DNA of 12,427 nucleotides, from assembly GCA_012511915.1 (NCBI GenBank), contig JAAZFB010000589.1, positions 1 to 12,427 on the forward strand, given 5' to 3'. The translations under genes and the position numbers were made by a program. Below the pieces are notes generated by a model that did not search any database, was not told where the DNA came from, and was given only the letters and a program-made list of their open reading frames with translations. Positions 1-6,972 of this stretch are shown here, piece after piece (the first letter of the stretch is position 1; every line of letters starts with the position of its first letter). This DNA comes from Clostridiaceae bacterium (lineage in GTDB: Bacteria > Bacillota > Clostridia > Monoglobales > Firm-18).

Positions 1-449
1 ACCTCAGTGTTAACATGACCTATGTCTGTTGCGACCGCTACCCTTTTATTGCCCAAATCAAAATGATACCCGGTTGGTTGTAACGCATCGTGTGGTATGT
101 CAAAGGGCGTAATCAATATATCGTCTAATTTAAAAGGCACATTGGTATCAAATGCAATTCTGTTTTTTAATGCAACATTGCCAATGCTCATTCCTTGCCA
201 TGTTCCTTCGCTGGCTATTACGGGTATATCAAATTTGCGTGATAAAACGCCTACACCTTTTGTATGATCGATATGTTCGTGGGTTACCAAAATGTAATGG
301 ATTGAATCAAGTCTTTCGCCGATATCACAAAGGCATAAGCCGGCTTGTTTTGCGCTTATGCCACAATCAATCAAAATATTTGTACCTTTATGGGATAATA
401 GCACTGCATTCCCGCTACTGCCGCTAACAAGTGTGCATAGTTTAGACAT
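1..449 (-). CDS. MBL-fold metallo-hydrolase, WalJ/YycJ-like (partial, C-terminus off the left edge)
   Basis: The minus-strand frame opens with ATG at 449 and stays open to the window edge, giving about 149 residues. It begins MSKLCTLVSGSSGNA, a typical start of the WalJ/YycJ subfamily of metallo-beta-lactamase-fold hydrolases. The metal-binding motif HxHxDH is present as THEHIDH, and a second conserved stretch (IPHDALQPTGYHF, then TDIGHVN) follows near the edge, where the family has further metal ligands. A ribosome site (AAAGGG) lies 7 nt before the ATG. The start overlaps the end of murA by 8 bp, so the two are probably co-transcribed and translationally coupled. Known family members are cytoplasmic, are often encoded near WalRK or cell-wall genes and are linked to cell-wall or DNA-repair phenotypes; the substrate is uncertain. 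The family call is fairly firm; the exact role is inferred. Confidence 0.85.
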   Translation of the reverse strand, partial: MSKLCTLVSGSSGNAVLLSHKGTNILIDCGISAKQAGLCLCDIGERLDSIHYILVTHEHIDHTKGVGVLSRKFDIPVIASEGTWQGMSIGNVALKNRIAFDTNVPFKLDDILITPFDIPHDALQPTGYHFDLGNKRVAVATDIGHVNTE

Positions 450-1737
450 ATGCTATCCCTTTCTCGTTAATCAATGATTTGCCGCTGTTTCTTCTAACTA
501 TTTGGGCACCAAGGGAATTTAATTTTAATTCTAACCCTTCATAGCCTCTGTCAATATGATAAATGTCATGCATTTGCGTTACCCCGTCCGCCATAAGTGC
601 TGCAATTACAAGCCCGGCTCCGGCACGTAAATCGGTCGCTTTTACATTTGCACCCGACAATTTTTCCACGCCTTCAACAACAGCAATTTTACCGTCTACA
701 CTAATTTGTGCCCCAAGCCTTCGCAGCTCGTCCACATATTGATATCGATTGTCCCAAACACTCTCAGTAACAATTGATGTGCCTTTGGCCATACTAAGCA
801 AAGCAACCGTTTGTGGTTGTAAATCGGTGGGGAAACCCGGATACGGCATGGTTTTGACATTTGCCTTGTGAAGGGGACCATTTCTTGATACACGGATACT
901 GTCGTCAAATTCTTCTACCGTTGCATTGACTTCCACTAATTTTGCCGTTATACTTTCTAAGTGTTTAGGTATAACATTTTTTATAAGAACATCACCACGA
1001 GTAGCGGCGGCGGCAATCATAAATGTACCCGCTTCTATTTGATCAGGGATTAGTGTATACGAACCGCCGGCCATTTTTTCAACGCCTTTGATTTTTATTG
1101 TATCTGTACCTGCACCCCTGACATTGGCTCCCATGGCATTTAAAAAGTTAGCAACGTCAACCACGTGAGGTTCTTTTGCCGCATTTTCTATGATGGTAGT
1201 GCCGTTGACCCTTGTCGCTGCCAACATTATATTAATTGTTGCGCCAACGCTTACAACATCCAAAAACACCTGTGCCGATTCAAGCTTTGTAGCGTGCGCC
1301 TCAACTATGCCTCTGTCTATGTTTACCTTTGCACCCAACGCTTCAAAGCCTTTAATATGCATATCAATAGGGCGGCTACCAAAACAGCACCCACCCGGTG
1401 GGGATACTTCTGCATGATTAAACCTACCTAAAAGGGCGCCGATAAAGTAATAAGATGCCCTCATTTTTTTTGTCATTTCATACGGTACGGTGAAGCTGTG
1501 TATTTTTTCGCAGTTTATTTCTAATGCATCTGTGCCGATTTTTTTAATTTTTGCGCCAAGATGCCGCATAATATCAAGGAGAACATCAACATCTTTTATA
1601 TTTGGGACATTGTCGATTCTACATACACCTTCGGTGAGCAAAGCCGCAGGGATAGCTGCTACAGCGGCGTTTTTCGCCCCGCTTATCGATACACTGCCTT
1701 TTAGGCTTTTACCACCCATTATCACAAGTTTTTCCAA
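442..1737 (-). CDS. murA: UDP-N-acetylglucosamine 1-carboxyvinyltransferase (MurA)
   Basis: This cytoplasmic enzyme transfers enolpyruvate from PEP to UDP-GlcNAc, the first committed step of peptidoglycan synthesis and the target of fosfomycin. The 431 residues match the usual full length. Visible landmarks are K22 in SGAKN, the active-site loop PGGCCFGSRP with the catalytic cysteine at C117 (matching Cys115 of E. coli), the conserved Arg after it, the FPTDLQ motif carrying the catalytic Asp, and DLRAGAG near the C-terminus. C118 follows the catalytic cysteine, where many homologues have a small non-cysteine residue. The start codon is TTG (1735-1737). It is supported by an AGGTGA ribosome site 5 nt away and by the expected family N-terminus (EKLVIMGGKSLKG). 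The gene overlaps the WalJ-like gene downstream. Clostridia often carry two MurA paralogues (MurA/MurZ), and the sequence alone does not tell which this is. Confidence 0.95.
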   Translation of the reverse strand: MEKLVIMGGKSLKGSVSISGAKNAAVAAIPAALLTEGVCRIDNVPNIKDVDVLLDIMRHLGAKIKKIGTDALEINCEKIHSFTVPYEMTKKMRASYYFIGALLGRFNHAEVSPPGGCCFGSRPIDMHIKGFEALGAKVNIDRGIVEAHATKLESAQVFLDVVSVGATINIMLAATRVNGTTIIENAAKEPHVVDVANFLNAMGANVRGAGTDTIKIKGVEKMAGGSYTLIPDQIEAGTFMIAAAATRGDVLIKNVIPKHLESITAKLVEVNATVEEFDDSIRVSRNGPLHKANVKTMPYPGFPTDLQPQTVALLSMAKGTSIVTESVWDNRYQYVDELRRLGAQISVDGKIAVVEGVEKLSGANVKATDLRAGAGLVIAALMADGVTQMHDIYHIDRGYEGLELKLNSLGAQIVRRNSGKSLINEKGIAYV

Positions 1738-1742
1738 TTATT

Positions 1743-1748
1743 TCACCT
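1743..1748 (-). promoter_or_regulatory. Ribosome binding site of murA (fixes the TTG start)
   Basis: On the minus strand AGGTGA lies 5 nt before the TTG at 1737-1735. The next in-frame ATG (residue 7) would remove part of the conserved first beta strand and lacks a comparable site, so the TTG start is preferred. Confidence 0.7.
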
Positions 1749-1767
1749 GCCAACTTTAATCGGACTT

Positions 1768-1796
1768 ATTATACCACTAAAATTATTTTTATACAA
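1768..1796 (-). promoter_or_regulatory. murA promoter (extended -10)
   Basis: The minus strand reads TGGTATAAT, a perfect extended -10 element (TATAAT at 1773-1768 with TG one base upstream). A weak -35, TTGTAT at 1796-1791, sits exactly 17 bp upstream. Transcription should start near 1761, giving a leader of about 24 nt that contains the ribosome site. The extended -10 can compensate for the poor -35. Confidence 0.7.
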
Positions 1797-1911
1797 CATT
1801 ATTGCATAAATTTGTAACGATAAATTTTTATGAAAAATTTTTACTGTATAACAAATCGTTCCGAATGCAATAATAAATGTGTAAACAAGTATAATTAAAG
1901 GAGTTGTCATT

Positions 1912-2124
1912 ATGGATAGCTTTGCATTGGTATTAGTAATTATCGGAGCGCTTAATTGGGGTTCGATAGGAGTATTTGGCGTCGATCTTATCGGCATGAT
2001 TTTCGGAGGGCAAAATGCCGCCATAAGCAGAATTATATATACGCTTGTCGGGCTTTGCGGATTATGGACAATAACATTATTGTTCAGAGAACGGGAAAGA
2101 ACTGTTGTTAAAGATAAAATGTAA
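1912..2124 (+). CDS. DUF378 family small membrane protein
   Basis: This 70-residue protein has two hydrophobic segments, at about residues 4-28 and 36-58, with a charged tail (RERERTVVKDKM). The pattern IIGALNWGSIGVFGVDLIGMIFG followed by RIIYTLVGLCGLW is the hallmark of DUF378 (B. subtilis YuzA-like) proteins, whose function is unknown. It should sit in the cytoplasmic membrane with the basic, charged C-terminus probably inside. The start is supported by AAAGGAG at 1897-1903, 8 nt before the ATG. It is divergent from murA and followed by two inverted repeats before gltX, so it is probably a single-gene transcript. No clear promoter was found for it. Family membership is confident; no function is offered. 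Confidence 0.85.
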   Translation: MDSFALVLVIIGALNWGSIGVFGVDLIGMIFGGQNAAISRIIYTLVGLCGLWTITLLFRERERTVVKDKM

Positions 2125-2132
2125 CGGTATAA

Positions 2133-2175
2133 TACTAATTCGCGTTAGAAAAATTTCATTAATTGCGAATTAGTA
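2133..2175. repeat. Inverted repeat (11-bp arms) downstream of the DUF378 gene
   Basis: TACTAATTCGC (2133-2143) is matched perfectly by GCGAATTAGTA (2165-2175), leaving a 21-nt loop. The arm also has a local mirror, CTAA..TTAG, at its loop end. No U-tract follows, so a simple terminator is unlikely. It could be an operator or an RNA structure in the 3' end of the DUF378 transcript. Confidence 0.5.
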
Positions 2176-2191
2176 AATACTATTTTCCTTG

Positions 2192-2216
2192 TAACGGCCG
2201 CTGATTGCGGCCGTTA
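2192..2216 (+). terminator. GC-rich hairpin, likely 3' end of the DUF378 transcript
   Basis: TAACGGCCGC and GCGGCCGTTA form a perfect 10-bp stem around a 5-nt loop (TGATT). The stem is GC-rich, as in terminators, but only two T residues follow before GACAAAAAAAG, so intrinsic termination would be inefficient. The base after the stem begins a TTGACA -35 element. Confidence 0.45.
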
Positions 2217-2246
2217 TTGACAAAAAAAGTTTGTTAATATTTTAAA
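2217..2246 (+). promoter_or_regulatory. Probable gltX promoter
   Basis: A perfect -35 hexamer TTGACA (2217-2222) is followed after 18 bp by TTTAAA (2241-2246), a 4/6 match to the -10 consensus. It would give a leader of just over 100 nt ahead of gltX. The -35 is convincing and the -10 is not. Confidence 0.45.
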
Positions 2247-2273
2247 TGAGGAATAGTAAAATATTCGTACCGG

Positions 2274-2290
2274 GGCAGGAAAAACCTGCC
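2274..2290 (+). promoter_or_regulatory. Small hairpin in the gltX leader
   Basis: GGCAGG and CCTGCC form a 6-bp stem around an AAAAA loop, followed by TTTACAT. It sits between the probable promoter and the gltX ribosome site. It could be a weak attenuator or an mRNA-stabilising hairpin. No T-box sequence (GGTGGNACC-like) or specifier stem was seen. Confidence 0.35.
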
Positions 2291-2360
2291 TTTACATATA
2301 AAAGATAATGTGTTAGAATGTTATCATAATTTTTGCAAGTTGAAAGGATTGATAACTATT

Positions 2361-3815
2361 ATGAAAGTCAGGACACGGTTTGCACCCAGTCCGACGGGAT
2401 ATATGCATATAGGCAACCTTAGAACTGCACTGTACGCCTATTTAATAACAAAGTCACAAAACGGTGATTTTGTTTTGCGTATTGAAGATACCGACCAGCA
2501 ACGGTATGTAGACGGTGCTATTAATATAATATATGATACTTTAAAAGAGACCGGTCTGATATGGGATGAAGGTCCGGACATAGGTGGTGCATATGGCCCG
2601 TACATCCAAAGCGAGCGTATGGACATATACAAAGAATATGCCCAAAAGCTATTGGATTTGGGTGGGGCATACTATTGTTTTTGCGATAAACAAAGGCTTG
2701 ACGAGGTGCGCGCAAAGCAACAAGCTGAGAAACTACCGCCGAGGTACGACAAGCATTGCAGACAATTGACCCAACAGCAGATAAAAGAGAAGATAGAAGC
2801 GGGTATGCCGTATGTAATACGACAAAAAACACCGGAGCATGGCTCTACATCATTCAATGATGTTGTATTTGGCCAGATTTCTGTGGAAAACAGCGATTTA
2901 GACGATGGCATTTTAATAAAATCAGACGGGATGCCTACATACAATTTTGCGAATGTAATTGACGACCATTTAATGAAAATAACACATGTGGTGCGGGGAA
3001 GTGAATATCTATCGTCCACACCAAAGTATAATTTGCTATATAATGCTTTCGGCTGGGATATTCCCGTTTATATTCATTGCAGCCCGGTGGTGAGAAATCA
3101 CACCCAAAAACTCTCAAAACGCGACGGAGACGCATCTTACGAAGATTTTATAAAAAAAGGGTATTTAAAAGAAGCTGTTATAAACTATATTGCGCTATTG
3201 GGGTGGAGCCCACAAAGCGAACGGGAAAAATATTCACTGGACGAGCTTATCAGTGTATTCGATGTAAAAGGTATAGGCAAATCCCCCGCCATTTTTGACG
3301 AGGTAAAACTTTCGTGGTTAAGCGGTGAATATATAAGAGCGCTCAGCGAGCAAGAATTTTATGAAAAAACGCGTCCTTATCTTGATAGCTCTATTAAAAG
3401 CAAAACCGCGGATAAGCGTTTTCTAAGTTCACTTTTCCAAAAGCGTTGCGAAAAGCTGTCGGACATTCCTGAACAAGTTGATTTTATTGATAATCTGCCG
3501 GATTATGATATTGAGCTTTTTGTTCATAAAAAAATGAAAACTGATTGCCAAAATTCAAAAACTGCCCTAACACATATTTTACCGGTTGTAGAACAAACCG
3601 AACATTGGTCACAACAAACCCTGCATGATAATCTTATGCAATTGGTAAGCCAATTGGGTATTAAAAACGGACAGTTATTGTATCCTTTGAGAATAGCCCT
3701 TTCAGGTAAAGCAATTACACCGGGTGGGGGTATTGAACTTGCAATAGTATTGGGCAAAGCAGAAAGTATCAGCAGAATACAAAAAGCAATAGAAAAGCTT
3801 ACTGTTGAAGACTAA
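2361..3815 (+). CDS. gltX: Glutamyl-tRNA synthetase
   Basis: This class Ib aminoacyl-tRNA synthetase charges tRNA-Glu, and in many Gram-positives also mischarges tRNA-Gln for later amidation. The protein is 484 residues, full length for the family. The HIGH signature appears as PSPTGYMHIGN (H16-N19) and the KMSKS signature as KLSKR (250-254). A CxC...YxxxC set (C106, C108, Y129, C133) matches the zinc site known from E. coli GluRS. The C-terminal third is the helical anticodon-binding domain. The ATG at 2361 is chosen because MKVRTRFAPSPTG is the family start; an in-frame GTG at 2310 would add 17 unrelated residues. The ribosome site GAAAGGA (2342-2348) is 12 nt away, rather far. The gene is monocistronic and convergent with the aro operon. 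Confidence 0.96.
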   Translation: MKVRTRFAPSPTGYMHIGNLRTALYAYLITKSQNGDFVLRIEDTDQQRYVDGAINIIYDTLKETGLIWDEGPDIGGAYGPYIQSERMDIYKEYAQKLLDLGGAYYCFCDKQRLDEVRAKQQAEKLPPRYDKHCRQLTQQQIKEKIEAGMPYVIRQKTPEHGSTSFNDVVFGQISVENSDLDDGILIKSDGMPTYNFANVIDDHLMKITHVVRGSEYLSSTPKYNLLYNAFGWDIPVYIHCSPVVRNHTQKLSKRDGDASYEDFIKKGYLKEAVINYIALLGWSPQSEREKYSLDELISVFDVKGIGKSPAIFDEVKLSWLSGEYIRALSEQEFYEKTRPYLDSSIKSKTADKRFLSSLFQKRCEKLSDIPEQVDFIDNLPDYDIELFVHKKMKTDCQNSKTALTHILPVVEQTEHWSQQTLHDNLMQLVSQLGIKNGQLLYPLRIALSGKAITPGGGIELAIVLGKAESISRIQKAIEKLTVED

Positions 3816-3874
3816 TACTACTATCCAATTAAAATATCAATAAAAAACTTCTCCTTTTCTCTCCATACTTTGTT

Positions 3875-3915
3875 GGAAGAACCCGCCAATACAGAAAGTA
3901 TTGGCGGGTTCTTCC
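3875..3915. terminator. Perfect 18-bp hairpin between convergent gltX and the aro operon
   Basis: Two perfect 18-nt arms (3875-3892 and 3898-3915, beginning GGAAGAACCCGCC) flank an AGAAA loop. Position and strength suggest a two-way terminator for gltX and the aro operon. Neither side has an adjacent U-tract: the plus side continues GTCTTGCC, and the minus side continues AACAAAG. A T-run (TTTTTT, 3943-3948) lies about 28 nt further on the plus strand behind a weak stem. Confidence 0.6.
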
Positions 3916-3957
3916 GTCTTGCCTGACGAGAAAAATCCTTCGTTTTTTATTTGACTT

Positions 3958-4737
3958 TTAATTAGTGTTTAGTATAAATAACTCCTTGGTAATAATATCG
4001 ACTTCTTCATCTATACTGTCGCTGTTGCTTGTTATTTCAATGTCGCACCATTTTTTGTACAGCGGAAGTCTTTCGTTATAAATACTATAAAGTATTTGCG
4101 CGCCGTCATTTAACAGAGGACGGTCTTTTGTATCTATTGTGAGAACTATTTCTTCAATATCGCGGTTTAAAAAGATTATTATGCCGTTTTCTTTTAATAC
4201 ATGCATATTTTTTTCATCCAACACCACACCGCCGCCTGTTGAAATAACACAATCTTTTTGTGTGGAAAGCTGTTGAATTATTTGGTGTTCAATCTGCCGA
4301 AATTCGGCGCTGCCGAATGTTTGGAACAGTTGTGAAATTGTTTTTCCTTGTTTTTTTTCAATTTGTTCGTCTATATCAATAAATGTCATACCAAGCCGTT
4401 TTGCAATTAACTTGCCTTTGGTTGTTTTGCCACTGCCCATCATGCCGATTAGCACAACATTCTTTTGTGTTGTGCATTTAAACTGATAGCTTTTGCTGAG
4501 ATGTACAATTGTTTCGAGAAAAGGCTCAAGATATGGGCTAAGATGCTTTGCCTTTAATAAAGCAAGCCTGCTTTTAAAAAGCGCTTTTTCGCGTTTTTCG
4601 TCCAACAGGGGTAACTTATTTGCCTTTTTGTATGCCGCAACCTCTTTAGAAATTTGCATTCTTTCTTCAAACAAGCTAATTAGTTTGCTGTCTATTCTAT
4701 CTATTTCATCTCTTAATTGATTTATTTCCATATTCAT
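3958..4737 (-). CDS. aroK: Bifunctional chorismate mutase (AroQ type) / shikimate kinase fusion
   Basis: This 259-residue protein joins two enzymes of the aromatic pathway. Residues 1-88 are an AroQ-class chorismate mutase (chorismate to prephenate). All expected active-site residues can be aligned with the E. coli enzyme: R9, R26, K37, D46, R49, E50, S81 and Q85. Residues 92-259 are shikimate kinase (ATP-dependent 3-phosphorylation of shikimate). Visible there are the Walker A motif GMMGSGKTT (98-106), DID (D121, D123), substrate-binding R147, GGG (168-170), the lid RPLL (R206) and RxxxY (R223, Y227). The linker is very short. The ATG overlaps the aroC stop as ATGA and has a GGAG site 6 nt upstream. 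It is the last gene of the operon, before the convergent hairpin. The two activities are not consecutive steps, so the fusion need not channel substrate. The shikimate kinase call is very firm and the mutase call firm. Confidence 0.93.
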   Translation of the reverse strand: MNMEINQLRDEIDRIDSKLISLFEERMQISKEVAAYKKANKLPLLDEKREKALFKSRLALLKAKHLSPYLEPFLETIVHLSKSYQFKCTTQKNVVLIGMMGSGKTTKGKLIAKRLGMTFIDIDEQIEKKQGKTISQLFQTFGSAEFRQIEHQIIQQLSTQKDCVISTGGGVVLDEKNMHVLKENGIIIFLNRDIEEIVLTIDTKDRPLLNDGAQILYSIYNERLPLYKKWCDIEITSNSDSIDEEVDIITKELFILNTN

Positions 4738-5711
4738 TTATTCTCCATTATTAAATCGGTTATGCCTATAGCCGCGGCACTTTCGGCAACAACCGCGCCA
4801 CGTCTTGCTATACATGGATCGTGCCTGCCTTTTATAGCGTAAGTAACATTTTCCATTGATGAAATATCAACGGTATTTTGTTCTTTGGCAATTGAACTTG
4901 TGGGCCTGAACGCAAGGCACGCCACTATTGGCATACCGTTTGTTATCCCACCGTTTATTCCACCGCTGTTATTGGTTTTAGTAAGTATTTTATCGTCTTG
5001 TATATAAAATTCGTCATTCGCTTGAGAACCTTTCATATCTGCAAGTGAAAAGCCCGCACCAAATTCTACGCCTTTAACGCCGGGTATAGAGAAAAACAGA
5101 TGGGACAATACACTTTCTACGCTGTCAAAAAAGGGACTTCCGATACCGGGACTCACACCTTTTATCATTACCTCGACTCTGCCGCCTATACTGTCGTTTT
5201 CAGATTTTGCTTGTAATATTTTTTCCTCCAGACCTTTAGTCAATATTTTACTTTCGATTTCAACACCGTGTTGTTTTAGATACATTTTACATAGTGCGCC
5301 GGCAATTACTAGGGCAGCCGTTATTCTGCCTGAAAAATGTCCGCCGCCTCTATAATCGTTATTGCCTCCATATTTAATGAACGCAGTATAGTCGGCATGG
5401 GAAGGCCTCATAATATTTTTTATTTTAGAATAGTCAGCAGAACGCGTATTTATGTTGGGGATTACACAACATACCGGAGAGCCTGACAACTTACCATTGA
5501 AAACGCCGGATAAAAATTTATAATCGTCCGGTTCGCGACGTGTGGTGGAAAACTCGTCCCAACCGCCCGCACGACGCAAAAGCTCATCTTTAATAAAGTC
5601 TGAATCCACTTCCATACCTGCGGGAAGACCACAAATATTAACACCAACCGCTTCACCATGCGATTCACCGAAGATACTTATTTTAATGTTATTCCCCCAT
5701 ATCCCACTCAT
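4734..5711 (-). CDS. aroC: Chorismate synthase
   Basis: It converts 5-enolpyruvylshikimate-3-phosphate to chorismate with reduced FMN, the last common step of the pathway. The 325 residues are somewhat shorter than the usual 350-390, mainly through a compact C-terminus. Conserved elements are FGESHGEAVG (catalytic-region H18), TTRREPD (56-62), RPSHADYT (H105), DYRGGGHFSGR (119-129, replacing the GGGRSSARE form of E. coli) and TKTNNSGGINGG, then GRHDPCIARR near the C-terminus. The ATG at 5711 is preferred over an upstream in-frame TTG because a consensus GGAGGT site lies 7 nt before the ATG and the family begins at about this point. The start lies 23 bp inside the end of aroA. Its stop overlaps the start of the fusion gene as ATGA. 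The flavin reductase it depends on is not encoded here. Confidence 0.95.
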   Translation of the reverse strand: MSGIWGNNIKISIFGESHGEAVGVNICGLPAGMEVDSDFIKDELLRRAGGWDEFSTTRREPDDYKFLSGVFNGKLSGSPVCCVIPNINTRSADYSKIKNIMRPSHADYTAFIKYGGNNDYRGGGHFSGRITAALVIAGALCKMYLKQHGVEIESKILTKGLEEKILQAKSENDSIGGRVEVMIKGVSPGIGSPFFDSVESVLSHLFFSIPGVKGVEFGAGFSLADMKGSQANDEFYIQDDKILTKTNNSGGINGGITNGMPIVACLAFRPTSSIAKEQNTVDISSMENVTYAIKGRHDPCIARRGAVVAESAAAIGITDLIMENK

Positions 5712-6972
5712 CAACCTTACCTCCAAGCATAGCGAAATCCTTCCAAAAGTCGGGGTAGGATTTCTTTACGCAATCACTTTCAACTATAATAATTTCTTCA
5801 TTGCAACAGGTAGATGCTATTGCCAAACTCATTGCTATACGGTGATCTTTTTCGCTGTTTACTGTGCCGCCAGACAGCGAATTTATGCCCTCGATCACTA
5901 AACCATCGCTTTTTTCAATTATTGTTGCGCCAAGAATATTAAGCTGCTGGGCTATTGCTGTTAAACGATCGCTTTCTTTTATTCTCAACCGAGATGCATT
6001 TCTAATTACTGTTTCGCCCTCGGCGAGAGTGCCTAACACCGCTATAATAGGCACTAAATCGGGTATTTGTGAGGCATCTATTTCACAACCGCGCAATTTT
6101 GACGGTACTGCGGCAATTCCATCGCTCTCAATTACAACGCTTGCACCCATCTGCTTTAATATATTTATTATTTCTTTATCGCCTTGCTTGCTGTCAGGTT
6201 CAAGACCTTTACACACAACAAAACTGCCAAGTGCACCGGCCGCAAGGTAGAATGCAGCTTGTGAATAATCACCCTCGACAATATAATTAGCACTTTTATA
6301 TCGTTGTGCACCATGCACCTTAAATGTATGGTAATTGTTGTTTGAAACTTCTATGCCGAATTTTTGCATTACATCAATTGTCATATCTATATAGCCTTTT
6401 GATTCCAAGGGCGTTGTAACCCTTATTTCACTACTAAAATTAAAAAGGGGTAATGCCAATAAAAGACCGCTTATAAACTGACTGCTGATATTGCCCTCTA
6501 TTTCGATTAGCCCGCTTATATCCCCGCTGCCGATTGTAACAGGTAATGTACCGTTTACTGTTTTATAGCTTATTTCGTGCCTGTCTAATAAACTGAAAAA
6601 TGGTTGCAATGGACGTTTAGGTAGCCGTCCAAGCCCTGTAAAGGTAATGTCCTCATCACAATGTAAGGCAATAGGAATTAAAAACCTTAAGGTTGAACCG
6701 CTTTCCCCGCAGTTGATGGTAAGAGGCTTGTCAATTTTGAGAGTGTTGGTGCCGTCAATAATAAGCTTTTTGTCTTCTTTTTTTATTACCGCACCCAACG
6801 CTGTCATTGCATCTATTGTTATATTAATATCTTCCGATTCGCCTATATTGCTTATTTCACTTACACCCTCAGCAAGTGCGGCGCAAATCACCGCCCTATG
6901 TGATAATGACTTGGAAGGAGGAAGTGTTATGCTTCCGTTCAATTTGCTGGGTGTTATTGTAACACTTTTCAT
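5689..6972 (-). CDS. aroA: 3-phosphoshikimate 1-carboxyvinyltransferase (EPSP synthase)
   Basis: It joins PEP and shikimate-3-phosphate to make EPSP and is the glyphosate target enzyme. The 427 residues are full length. Motifs are PSKSLSHR (19-26; K21 and R26 contact substrates), NCGESGSTLRFL (87-98, the PEP/glyphosate loop in a form differing from the GNAGTAMR of E. coli), GRLPKRPLQP, catalytic D305 in SQIPDLVP, RIKESDR (E333) and DHR (376-378). The ATG overlaps the aroB stop as ATGA, with a GGAGA site about 9 nt upstream. The fold is shared with MurA at the other end of the window, but the motifs separate the two clearly. Glyphosate sensitivity cannot be read from the sequence. Confidence 0.96.
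   Translation of the reverse strand: MKSVTITPSKLNGSITLPPSKSLSHRAVICAALAEGVSEISNIGESEDINITIDAMTALGAVIKKEDKKLIIDGTNTLKIDKPLTINCGESGSTLRFLIPIALHCDEDITFTGLGRLPKRPLQPFFSLLDRHEISYKTVNGTLPVTIGSGDISGLIEIEGNISSQFISGLLLALPLFNFSSEIRVTTPLESKGYIDMTIDVMQKFGIEVSNNNYHTFKVHGAQRYKSANYIVEGDYSQAAFYLAAGALGSFVVCKGLEPDSKQGDKEIINILKQMGASVVIESDGIAAVPSKLRGCEIDASQIPDLVPIIAVLGTLAEGETVIRNASRLRIKESDRLTAIAQQLNILGATIIEKSDGLVIEGINSLSGGTVNSEKDHRIAMSLAIASTCCNEEIIIVESDCVKKSYPDFWKDFAMLGGKVDEWDMGE
5719..5724 (-). promoter_or_regulatory. Ribosome binding site of aroC (fixes the ATG start)
   Basis: GGAGGT on the minus strand lies 7 nt before the ATG at 5711. The upstream in-frame TTG (5726-5724) overlaps this site, which rules it out as the start. 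The site lies inside the last codons of aroA. Confidence 0.75.

Noticed and set aside
1890..1895. TATAAT ahead of the DUF378 gene as its promoter.
   Set aside because: The start of transcription would fall at or after the ribosome site, and no -35 is present at 16-18 bp.
1743..2024. Minus-strand open frame across the murA upstream region and the DUF378 gene.
   Set aside because: It runs antisense to a well-supported gene and over the murA promoter, and shows no family features.
2310..2360. In-frame GTG extension of gltX upstream of the ATG at 2361.
   Set aside because: The 17 extra residues do not resemble any GluRS, the family starts at MKVRTRFAPSPTG, and the GTG has no ribosome site.
2190..2360. 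T-box or other riboswitch upstream of gltX.
   Set aside because: No T-box core, specifier stem or terminator/antiterminator pair was found; only two simple hairpins are present.
2521..3135. Several open frames antisense to gltX.
   Set aside because: They are shadows of the synthetase coding frame, with no ribosome sites and no recognisable protein features.
5712..5726. Upstream TTG start for aroC.
   Set aside because: It overlaps the consensus GGAGGT site that serves the ATG at 5711.
6069..6290. Plus-strand frames opposite aroA and other aro genes.
   Set aside because: They lie fully inside conserved enzyme genes on the other strand and look like frame shadows.
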